NCBI GenBank assembly: GCA_963724135.1
Contig: CAVRTA010000006.1
Span: 930,001 to 994,000, forward strand
Length of the DNA: 64,000 nt
Source: DATLGB01 sp963724135
GTDB lineage: Bacteria > Actinomycetota > Thermoleophilia > Solirubrobacterales > Solirubrobacteraceae
Direction of reading: 5' to 3'
The notes under the pieces are model-generated. The model did no database searches and was not told where the DNA came from. It worked only from the letters and a program-made list of their open reading frames with translations. Positions 7,901 to 20,208 of the stretch are shown here, piece after piece (the first letter of the stretch is position 1; the number at the start of each line of letters is the position of its first letter). The translations under genes were made by a program, and so were the position numbers.

Positions 7901-10900
7901 CATGCCGCCGTCTCCGATCAGGAGGAGACCGCGCAGCAGCGAGCCGAGCAGATCCGCGAGCTGCGCACCGAGCTCAACGCGCGTGCGCGCGAGGCCGACC
8001 GGGCCGCGAACGAGATCGCGCGCCTCGAGGCTGCCCTGGCCGAGCGCTCCGATGCCGCCGGCACGGCCGGCGCCGAGGTCGCGCGCCTGTCGGCCCAGCT
8101 CGCCGAGCGGGCCGCGATCGCCGAGTCCGCCACCGCCGAGCTGTCCCGGCTGCGCCGCGACGTCGCGGGGCGCATGACCGAGGCGGAGGGCGCGATCGCG
8201 GACATGAATCGCATGCGCTCGCAGTTCGAGGAGCGCACGAGCGTGGCGGAGGCCGCGACCGCGGAGGCCGCGAGGCTGCGCGCCGAGCTCAAGCAGAGCG
8301 CCGCGAGCCTGCAGGCGGCGGAGGGCGAGATCACGCTGCTGCGCGCCGAGCTTGCCGACCGCAGCGACGAGGCCGACGCCGCGACCGTCGAGCTCGCACG
8401 GCTCACGGAGGCGATCGGCGAGCGCACGGCCGAGGCCGAGGCGGCGACCGCCGAGGTCGAGGCGCTGCGCGAGCAGCTCGCTGCCCGCGGCGCGGAGGTC
8501 GACCGGCTCGAGGCCGAGCTCGCGCGGCGGACGGAGGTCATCGATGCGACGACCGCAGAGGCCGCCGAGGCGCGCGAGGAGCTCGCGCTCGTGGCCGCCG
8601 ACCTCGATGCCGCGCGCGGCGAGGCCGAGGAGCTGCGCGTGGCCCTGCGCGAGCGCGGCGAGCAGCGCGACAGCGCGCGCGCGGAGGTGGCCGAGCTGCG
8701 CGCCGAAATGGAGCGCGCCGAGATCCGCATCGCCGACGCGCACGAGGTGGCCGCCGCGGAGATCGCCCGCGCGCAGGCAGCGGCGCAGGCGGCGCAGGAG
8801 GAGCTCGAGACGCGCACCGCCGAGCTCGAGGCGGCGCGCGGAGAGGTCGCCCGGCTCGAGGCGCTCGTCGCGCAGCGTGACGCCGAGGCCGCCGCGGCGG
8901 CGGAGGAGATCGCCGCCATGCGCGAGCAGCTCGGCGAGCAGGAGAGCGCGATCGAGGCCTTCCAGGACGTCATCGCGCGCCAGCGAGAGCAGCTGCGCGA
9001 CGGCGCCACCGCCTTCGCAGCGGCCGAGGCCGAGGGGCAGCGACTGCTCGCCGAACAGCAGGCCTCCGATGCCCTGGTGGCCGAGCTGCGCGCCGAGCAG
9101 GCGGCCGCGGAGGAGCAGATCGCCGCGCTGACGGGCGAGCTCACGCACGCCAACGCCGAGCTCGAGGACCTGCGGGCCGAGCTCGGGGCCGCCGGTGCCG
9201 AGTCGGCGACGCTGCGATCTCAGCTCGCGGAGGCGCAGGACGCCGCCGGCACGCTGCGCGACCGCGTCAGCGACGCCGACGCCGAGATGGAGCGCCTCGC
9301 CGCCGCGCTGGCCGAGGCCGAGCGCACCGGCGCCGCCACCGCCGAGGAGCTGCGCGGCCAGCTCGCCGCCGCGGGCGCCGACGCCGACCGCCTGCGTGCT
9401 GAGCTCGCAGACGCCGACGACGAGGCCCTGCGTGTCGGCCAGGCGCTGGCCGCCGCCGAGGCCGAGGCCGCGCGTCGCGCCGAGGACATCGAGCGGCTCG
9501 AGGTCCAGCTCGACGCGCAGACGGAGACGTCGAGCCGCCTGCGCGCGGAGCTCGAGGAGCGCATGGAGGCGACCGAGCGGCTCGAGCAGGAGCTCGAGCG
9601 GCTCGAGACCGACCTCGCGGCGCGCACCGAGGAGCGCGAGCGGTTGCGGGCGGAGCTGACGGAGCGCGGCAGCCAGGTCGAGCGCCTCGAGGGAGACCTG
9701 ATCGCGCGCGCCCAGCACATCGCCCAGCTCGAGACCGACCTCACCGAACGCCACGCGCACGTCGAGAGCCTCGAGGCCGAGCTCGGCGAGCGCGGGGTGC
9801 ACATCGAGCGGCTGCAGAGCAACCTCGGCGAGCGGCTCGAGCGCATCGACAGCCTCGAGGCCGACCTGGCCGAGCGCGAGCAGCACGTCGAGCAGCTGCG
9901 CGCCGACCTCACGGAGCGCGGCGAGGCGGTCCAGCAGCTCATGACCGAGCTCGCCGAGCGCCGCGAGCGCGTCGCAGCACCTCGAGGCCGACCTCGCCGA
10001 GCGGGCGGCCAACATCGAGCAGCTCGAGGGCGAGCTCGCCGAGCGCCGCGAGCACGTCGCGGCGCTGGAAGCCGATCTGGCGGCGCGCGGCGAGCACGTC
10101 GAGCGGCTCGAAGCCGATCTCTCCAAGCGCGCCGCGTACGTCGAGCGCCTGCAGGCCGATCTCGACACGCGAGCGGGCGTCGTTCAGCAGCTCCAGACCG
10201 AGCTCAACCTGCGTGCCGGGGAGGTGGAGCAGCTCACCGCCGACCTCGGGGCGCGGGCCGGCGACATCGAGCGGCTCCAGGCCGAGCTGACCGAGCGCGA
10301 GCAGGCGGCCGCGCAGCTCGGCACGGAACTCGAGGAGCGCTCGTCCGACATCGCGCGGCTCGAGGCCGACCTGGGCGAGCGTGCGCTCGAGCGCGACCGG
10401 CTCGAGGCCGAGCTCGCCGAGCGCGGCGCATCCGTCGAGGGGTTGCGCTCGGAGCTCGCCGAGCGTGCCGAGGACGCCGAGCTGCTGCGCGCCGAGATCG
10501 AGGACGCCGAGCGCATGGCCGCCGAGCAGCGCGCCGCGCTCGCGGCCGCCGGCGAGGAGACGACGCGCCTGCGCACCGAGCTCTCAGAGACCCAGCAGGC
10601 GGCCGAGGCCGAGGCCGACCGGCTGCGCGTCGCCCTCAGCGCCTCCGCCTCCGAGGCCGAGCAGATCCGCTCCCGGCTGGCCGAGTCCGAGCGCGCGAGC
10701 GACCAGCGCCTGCAGGACGTCGAGGCCGAGACCGAGCGACTGATCGCCGAGCTCGAGCAGACCAACGCGGAGCGGCTCGCGGCCGCCGAGCAGGAGGCCG
10801 AACGTCTGCGGGATGAACTGGCCGAGCGCGAGCGCCTCGCCGAGGAGCGCGTCGCGGCGGCGATGGCCGAGACACAGCGGTTGCGCGAAGAGCTCGCGGA

Positions 10901-12152
10901 GACCGAGCGTGTCGGCGCGGAGCGTCTGGCCACCGCGGGCGCCGAGGCCGAGCGCATGCGGGCGGCGCTGCACCGCGCGATCGAGGCCGAGCAGGCGGGG
11001 TCGGCCGAGCTCGCGGCGGCGATCGAGGAGCGCGACCGGCTCCAGGACGAGCTCACCGAGGCCGACCGGCGCGGGCGAGCCGAGCTGCAGGCGCAGCTCG
11101 AGGAGGTCGCGCGCATGCGCCAGGAGCTCGCCTCGGCGCGCGATCGGGGCAGCGAGACCGAGCGGATGGAGGCGCAGCTGGCGTCGGCGATCGAGGCCTC
11201 GGCCCGCCTGCAGGCCGAGCTCGACCAGTCACGGCAGGCCGGCCAGGCGGAGGTCTCGCAGGCGGCGGCCGATGCGGAGCGGCTGCGCGTCACCGTGGAG
11301 GAGCGCGCCGAGGCGGAGGCAGCCGAGCGGCGTCGGCTCGAGGCCGCGCTCGCCGACGCCGACGCCGAGACCGAGAGGCTGCGGGCCGAGATCGCCGATG
11401 CTCGGGCGGCGGGAACCGACCGCGTTCACCAGGCCTCCGGCGAGACCGAGCGCCTCAACGCGGCGCTGGCGACGACGCACGCCGAGCGCGAGCGCGCCGA
11501 GGCCGCGCAGGCGGAGGCCGCCGCCGAGGCCGAGCGGCTGCGGCAGGCGCTCGCGCAGGTCCAGGGCCCCGACACCGACCTGGCCGAGCGCGCCGCCGCC
11601 GCCCTGCGCGCCGAGACGCACGTACGCCAGCTGCAGGCGCAGGTGGCCGAGGGTGCCGCGACGGTCCAGGCGGCAGCCGAGGAGACGCAGCGGCTGCGGC
11701 GCGCGGTGGCCGAGGCGCGCGAGCGCATCGCCGAGCGCGAAGAGGCCCTGCGCCGGGCCGAGGCGGAGGCCGACGCTGCGCGCGCCGAGCTCTCGCAAAT
11801 GCAGCGTGCCGGCGGCACCGAGGGTGGAGGCGACCCGCAGCTTCAGCGGCGCATCGAGGAGCTGCGCAACGCGCTGGCATCCGAACGCGAGCGCGTCCGC
11901 GACGTCGAGGACATCGCCGAGCAGGCGCTCGAGGAACGCACGTCGCTCGAGGACGCCGTCCGGCGGCTGCGCGGCCAGCTCGAGGCGGGCGGCGCGCTGG
12001 TCGAGCGCGCGCCGCGGCCGCCGCGCATCAGCACCGGGCCGCAGCTCCCCGACCTCTCCGAGCTCACGCCGGCGATGCGCGCCGTCGTGATCATCGGCCT
12101 GTCGATCCTCTTCGTGACGCTCCTCTCGGCGCTCTACAACCTCGTCACCTGA
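4951..12152 (+). CDS. Giant tail-anchored coiled-coil protein (~2,399 aa), two apparent frameshifts
   Basis: Residues 1 to ~115 look like a small beta-rich domain (METVAFDVERFERVDAS, LLRLSGAFAPG, ELLVDDG, VVDLPVPQRAALKPP). From ~130 to ~2,340 the protein is almost pure Ala/Glu/Arg/Leu coiled coil. The last residues form one membrane helix, AVVIIGLSILFVTLLSALYN, with only three residues after it, so the N-terminal rod should be cytoplasmic and tail-anchored. The coil uses 21-residue repeats and later 14-residue repeats. Two breaks, near 5132 (in a run of C) and near 9972, each need removal of one base; the total of 7,202 nt then becomes exactly 2,400 codons. There is no signal peptide. Function is unknown; the sugar-gene neighbours and architecture suggest a scaffold or tether at the membrane. 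Confidence 0.8.
6563..8520 (+). repeat. 21-residue (63-nt) coiled-coil repeats in the giant protein
   Basis: Tandem three-heptad units such as LAERAAIAESATAELSRL + RRD, and FEERTSVAEAATAEAARL + RAE. The pattern is L-x-E-R-x(3)-A-E-x-A-x-A-E-I/L-A-R-L-R-x-x, each 21 residues. Units are diverged, and some lack the ER motif. Boundaries are approximate. Confidence 0.7.
9614..10496 (+). repeat. Twenty-one 14-residue (42-nt) coiled-coil repeats in the giant protein
   Basis: Tandem two-heptad units, consensus L-x-E-R-x-x-x-V/I-E-x-L-E-A-D/E, for example LTERGSQVERLEGD, LTERHAHVESLEAE, LAARGEHVERLEAD and LGERALERDRLEAE. The 21 units I counted run without a gap once the single extra base near 9972 is ignored. 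Confidence 0.75.
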
Positions 12153-12165
12153 GCCGCCGACACGG

Positions 12166-14220
12166 TCATGGCGTCGGGATGGGCGGGGCGAGCGGCAGCG
12201 GCGAGCCGGTCGCGGTCGCGGACTCGTTCGGCGGCAGCGTGGCCTCGAAGACGCGCTCGGCGGCGACCCGGGCTCCGCCGACGGGGTCGAGTGCGACCGC
12301 GCGCAGGGCGGCGCGGCGGGCGGCGGCGCGATTGCCGGCCGCGAGCTCGGTCAGGGTGAGGCGCAGCCAGGCGTTCGCGTCGTAGGGCTGGCGGCGGATG
12401 GCGCGCAGCAGGTTGCGCACGGCCTCGCGGTCGCGCCCGCGGCGGGTGGCGATGTTGGCGGCGGCGCGTAGGCCGTCGGTGGCGAGGGGGTTCAGGCGCG
12501 CCGCGAGCTCCGCCTTCGCGGCGGCGTCGGCCAGCCGCTCGGGCGAGACCCCGCGCGTGCCGGCGATCGCGAGCGCCGAGTCGGTCTGGGCGCGGGCGAC
12601 CGCGGGGAGCCCGACGGAGATGACGTACAGCGCACAGGCGACGGTCACCGCCGCCAGGGCGGGTCCGCGCGCGGCGGCCGGGGGCGTCGGCCCGCGCATC
12701 GGCCTGGCGGCGAGCGTCCCGAGCGCGAGGAACGCCGGCAGCGTCACCGCGGGGATGTCCCAGCTCCACTCGAACGGCGCCTGCGCGGCCCAGGCGACGG
12801 CGATCGCGAGCAGAGCCGCCGCCGCGCCGCGTTCGGGTGGCGCCCCGGCGACCGCCCACGGGAGGGCGCGAACGCGGCTGACCGCCGCGGCGGCGAGGCC
12901 CGCCAGCGCGACGACGATGAGCACGAAGCCGACCAGGCCGTCCTCGGCGAGCCACTGGAGCGGCACGCTGTGCGGTTGGCGCACGCTCAGCGGGACCTTG
13001 CGATAGAGCAGGTGCGTGACCGAGAACGAGCCGGCGCCCCAGCCGGCCACGGGCCGGTCCGAGAACGCGCCGGCCGCCTCCTTCCACCACACCCAGCGGT
13101 TGCCGGCGTTGCCCGAGAGCAGCCGGTTGGGATCGGTCTGCGAGGGGGCGCGCCGGGTGTCGGTGAACTGGTCCACGGCGCGAGCGGCGGCACCAGAGGC
13201 GGTGAGCGCGATCAGCGCCACGACGGCAAGGGCGGCCACTGCACCGGTCGCCGGCCGGCCCCACGCGCGCCCGCGCGCGGCCGTGAACGTGCGACCGGAC
13301 TCGAGCGCGATGACGGCGCGCGCCCACACGGCAAGCAGGCCGGCGCAGACCAGTGTCGCGACGAGCACCGCGGCGCCGTCGTCGGTGCGCTGGCCCAGCG
13401 GCACGAAGTTCATCGTCAGGTCGTCGCGCGTGAGCGCGATCGCCAGCGGGGGCGCCGTGGCCACGATCGCGGACGCCAGGAGCACGAGCGTGCGCACGCG
13501 CTCCGTCGTGAAGGCGAGCAAGGCGAGGGTGCCGAGCGCGAGCGCCACGATCCCGCCGCGTGAGTACGTCAGCCCGAGCACGAGCGCGAGCAGGAAGACG
13601 CCGAGGAGCGCGCCGACGCGCGGCCATGGCCGGTGGTGGGGGCTCGCGGCGGCCCGCAGCAGCGGCAGCGCGCCGGTCACGCACGTCAGCGCGAGCGCGT
13701 TCCAGTACCCGAGCGGGGCGCGCAGGCGGCTGAAGCCGGCGTGGTCGAGGTCGATCAGGCCGCCGATGTGAAACCCGGGAATCGTCTTGCCGCCGAGCGC
13801 GTACAGCGCGACCGGGATCGCCGCGACGCCGATGGCGATGCCGACGCGCTCGGCGGCGCGCGGCAGGCTGGAGCCCAGGAGCGCGCCGATCAGCGCGGTG
13901 ACGCCGTAGGAGAGCACGGTGTTGGCCTCGGCCCACGAGCGATCGGGCGCGACGCTGTAGGCGATGCTGATCGCCGCCCACGCCGCGAACGCCGCGATGC
14001 CGATCATGCCCACCGCGCCCGTGCGCGAGACGCGCAGCGTCAGCCCGTTCCCGTACAGCCACGCGGCGACCGCCGTCGTCGCGATCAGGGCCAGCGCGAG
14101 CTGCGTCCAGCTCTGGGCCGGCAGCTCGGAGGCGCCGCTCGCGAAACACGCGTAGAGCAGGCAGGCACAGAAGGCCACGAGGAGCGCCCACGGGGCGCGG
14201 GCGGTCGAGGGGCCGGCCAT
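12166..14220 (-). CDS. O-antigen ligase/polymerase-like membrane protein with C-terminal TPR region
   Basis: 684 residues with about a dozen hydrophobic helices. The O-antigen ligase (Wzy_C) signature is visible: LRAPLGYWNALAL, GLTYSRGG, and the large loop NRWVWWKEAAGAFSDRPVAGWGAG, with PHSVPLQWLAEDGLVG after it. The region from ~560 to ~660 is soluble and helical, with TPR-like residues such as LNPLATDGLRAAANIA and LRAIRRQPYDANAWLRL. Proteins of this type join or polymerise lipid-linked glycans outside the membrane. The start is ATG 14220, 11 nt after TACCGT. It is convergent with the coiled-coil gene (13 bp between stops). Exact activity (ligase or polymerase) cannot be told from sequence. 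Confidence 0.85.
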   Translation of the reverse strand: MAGPSTARAPWALLVAFCACLLYACFASGASELPAQSWTQLALALIATTAVAAWLYGNGLTLRVSRTGAVGMIGIAAFAAWAAISIAYSVAPDRSWAEANTVLSYGVTALIGALLGSSLPRAAERVGIAIGVAAIPVALYALGGKTIPGFHIGGLIDLDHAGFSRLRAPLGYWNALALTCVTGALPLLRAAASPHHRPWPRVGALLGVFLLALVLGLTYSRGGIVALALGTLALLAFTTERVRTLVLLASAIVATAPPLAIALTRDDLTMNFVPLGQRTDDGAAVLVATLVCAGLLAVWARAVIALESGRTFTAARGRAWGRPATGAVAALAVVALIALTASGAAARAVDQFTDTRRAPSQTDPNRLLSGNAGNRWVWWKEAAGAFSDRPVAGWGAGSFSVTHLLYRKVPLSVRQPHSVPLQWLAEDGLVGFVLIVVALAGLAAAAVSRVRALPWAVAGAPPERGAAAALLAIAVAWAAQAPFEWSWDIPAVTLPAFLALGTLAARPMRGPTPPAAARGPALAAVTVACALYVISVGLPAVARAQTDSALAIAGTRGVSPERLADAAAKAELAARLNPLATDGLRAAANIATRRGRDREAVRNLLRAIRRQPYDANAWLRLTLTELAAGNRAAARRAALRAVALDPVGGARVAAERVFEATLPPNESATATGSPLPLAPPIPTP

Positions 14221-14231
14221 GCCGCGCCGCG

Positions 14232-14254
14232 ACGGTAGTGGAACTGCCTATCGT
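14232..14254. promoter_or_regulatory. Divergent leaderless promoters (O-antigen ligase / 14263 gene)
   Basis: Minus strand TACCGT (14237-14232) is 11 nt before the ATG at 14220. Plus strand TATCGT (14249-14254) is 8 nt before the GTG at 14263, which is why I prefer that start over the TTG at 14254. Confidence 0.5.
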
Positions 14255-14262
14255 TGGCGTCA

Positions 14263-14936
14263 GTGCGGGTAGGGGTCCTGATCGTTCTTCTCACAGCATT
14301 CGCCGCCGCCGCCGCTGCGCCGGCCGCCCTTGCCCTGAGCAGGGCGGAGAGGATCAGCTACCGCGTCTCGTCGGACTACACCAAGGACGGCGAGATCGAC
14401 CCGTGCAAGTACACGACGGCAGAGCTCCAGACCGCGCTCAAGAACGTCTCGCCGGACCTGCGCCAGTACGCCTCCGATTACCCGGAGGCGATCAAGGCGG
14501 CGATCGAGCAGCGCGCGAGCGGCGCCTGCGACGAGCCGGCGCCGAGCACCGGGAGCGTCCCGCCGGCGGCGACGACCGCACCGTCCTCCCTGCCTCCGGC
14601 GTTTCCGACGGCCGCCGCGACGCCGGGCGCGACCGCCACCGTCGCCGAGCCCCCGGCGCCAGACACCGCGCGGCTGCCCGAGCCCGTCGCCGACGACAGC
14701 GAGGCCCTCCTGCAGCGCGCGGCCGCGGCGACGCCCGACAACTCGGCACCGGCCCCGCTGATCGGCCTCGGCCTGCTCGCCGTTCTGCTCGCGCTGACGG
14801 CGGCGCTGATGCTCACCCTGCGCCGCTTCGGCGCCGGCGAGGGCCGTCTCGCCCCCGCCTACCACTCATGGCGCGAGGCGCGCTGGCGCGCCGGCGGCGT
14901 CTGGGCCGACTTCCGCGACTGGCTCAGCCTCGGCCG

Positions 14937-14940
<4 letters not shown>
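14263..14940 (+). CDS. Secreted, C-terminally membrane-anchored hypothetical protein
   Basis: 225 residues, no family recognised. The N-terminus is a signal peptide (VGVLIVLLTAFAAAAAAP, then LALSRAE). The mature part (DYTKDGEIDPCKYTTAELQTALKNVSPDLRQY, in two halves) holds two cysteines separated by about 50 residues. A Pro/Thr/Ala-rich spacer follows (~95-150), then one membrane helix, PLIGLGLLAVLLALTAALML, and a short basic tail. The layout, a small extracytoplasmic domain on a flexible stalk, resembles surface proteins of this clade. It overlaps the end of convergent nrdJ by 4 bp. Confidence 0.7.
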
Positions 14941-17816
<2,876 letters not shown>

Positions 17817-17968
17817 TTTCCTGCGGCTCCTTCCTATCCAGGGTAGGGTCGCGAGGGCGTGTCGACCGGCACCTGGGGCGGTTGATTGGGGTCGCCGATG
17901 ATGCCGTTCGGCGCGGACGTCAAACTGTGCGCCGCGCCATCTCTCCCGCTCCCTGCGAGAGTTTGTGC

Positions 17969-18355
17969 GTGTCCGTCACCAGAGTCGCGCTCGCGTACTG
18001 CGCGCTCGGCGCGCTGCTCGTCGGGCTTCCCGCGATGTTCGCGCCGCAGACCTTCTACGAGGACTTCCCGTTCATCGCCTCGTGGGTGGACAACATCCCG
18101 CCGTACAACTCGCACCTGACCACCGACACCGGCGGCCTCTATCTCGGCTTCGCGCTGCTGCTCGGCTGGGCGATGGTTCGAGCCGCGCTGGTCGTGCCGG
18201 TGTGCGTCGCGTTCGCCGCGACGCAGGCGCTGCACCTCGGTTACCACCTCACGCATCTGGACGGCTACACGACTGAAGACGCCGTAACCCAGAGCGTCGC
18301 GCTCGCCGGGTTCGTGGTCATGCCGCTGGTCGCCATCGCGGCCCGCGCGCGCTGA
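17969..18355 (+). CDS. Small four-helix membrane protein, function unknown
   Basis: 128 residues with about four hydrophobic segments (ALAYCALGALLVGLPAMFA; GGLYLGFALLLGWAMV; ALVVPVCVAFAATQALHL; SVALAGFVVMPLVAIAA). The polar loop between the first two (FIASWVDNIPPYNSHLTTDTG) is the most distinctive part and resembles conserved hypothetical proteins I have seen in Actinobacteria. The GTG at 17969 is chosen because it begins just before the first helix. It lies divergent from nrdJ and 22 bp ahead of an ABC exporter, but I see no functional link. Confidence 0.65.
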   Translation: MSVTRVALAYCALGALLVGLPAMFAPQTFYEDFPFIASWVDNIPPYNSHLTTDTGGLYLGFALLLGWAMVRAALVVPVCVAFAATQALHLGYHLTHLDGYTTEDAVTQSVALAGFVVMPLVAIAARAR

Positions 18356-18377
18356 GGCACCTGCTATCCCCACTGGG

Positions 18378-19333
<956 letters not shown>

Positions 19334-19337
<4 letters not shown>

Positions 19338-20152
19338 CGCTGCTCCACGAGCCGGTCGAGCTCGAGACCGCCCTGTCGAAGACGGAGCGCCCGCCGCGGC
19401 CGAGCGCGGCGTCGGCCGCGCTGACGTTCGGCTGGCGCGGCATGCGCAAGATCCGCCACGTCCCCGAGCAGCTGCTCGACGTGACGGTGACGCCGGTGCT
19501 GTTCCTGCTCATGTTCACGTACCTGTTCGGCGGCGCGGTCGCGGGGTCCACCGGCGAGTACCTGCAGTTCCTGCTGCCGGGGATGCTGGTGCAGTCCGTG
19601 CTCTTCACCGCCGTCTACTCGGGCGTCGCGCTGAACACCGACGCGACCAAGGGCGTCACGGACCGCTTCCGCTCGCTGCCGATCTGGCGGGCCGCCCCGC
19701 TCGTCGGCGCCGTGCTCGGCGACGCCGTGCGCTACACGGTCGCCTCGGTGGTCGTCGTCGCGCTCGGGTTCATCATGGGCTTCGACGCCGAGGGCGGTCC
19801 GGCCGGCGTGCTCGCAGCGATCGTGCTCGTGGTCTTCCTGGCGTTCAGCCTGTCGTGGGCGTTCACCGCCCTCGGGCTGATCCTGCGGACGCCGATGGCG
19901 GTGATGAACACCGGCTTCATGCTGCTGTTCCCGCTGATCTTCCTGAGCAACATCTTCGTCGACCCGTCGACGATGCCCGGCTGGCTCGAGGCGTTCGTCG
20001 ACGTCAACCCGATCTCGCACCTGACGACGGTGGTGCGCGGGCTGATGGGCGGCGACGCCGGCGCCGGCGACCTCCTGCTCGTGCTGGCCGAGGGTGTCGT
20101 GCTGGTGGCGGTCTTCGCGCCGCTGACGGTGCGGCGCTACCTGCGCGCGTAG
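19334..20152 (+). CDS. ABC-2 type exporter permease (DrrB-like)
   Basis: 272 residues with about six membrane helices. Partner of the ATPase just upstream; its GTG overlaps that gene's stop. Family features are RKIRHVPEQLLDVTVTPVLF at the N-terminus, LLPGMLVQSVLFTAVYSG, and the conserved region FLSNIFVDPSTMPGWLEAFV then NPISHLTTVVRGL. It forms the membrane channel of the exporter. The cargo cannot be inferred. Confidence 0.92.
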
Positions 20153-20195
20153 TTCGTCCTGCGACAGTTCCGGCGTGACGGCACCGCGGGTTCGC

Positions 20196-20201
20196 TAGCG
20201 T
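20196..20201 (+). promoter_or_regulatory. -10 box of the M14 peptidase gene
   Basis: TAGCGT, 7 nt before the GTG at 20209, with no ribosome-binding site. Probable leaderless transcript. Confidence 0.55.
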
Positions 20202-20208
20202 CGCACCC

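Noticed and set aside
7367..10168. Long antisense frame (933 codons) opposite the coiled-coil gene
   Set aside because: It is a mirror of the GC-rich Ala/Glu/Arg heptads: the complement of GCG/GAG/CGC codons also lacks stops. It has no recognisable domain.
9614..10496. 42-nt tandem DNA repeat as a non-coding array
   Set aside because: The period is that of 14-residue coiled-coil units within a coding frame; units vary at synonymous and other sites.
17817..17968. Cobalamin riboswitch upstream of nrdJ
   Set aside because: No B12-box-like conserved core or expected long leader; a normal Shine-Dalgarno sequence is present.
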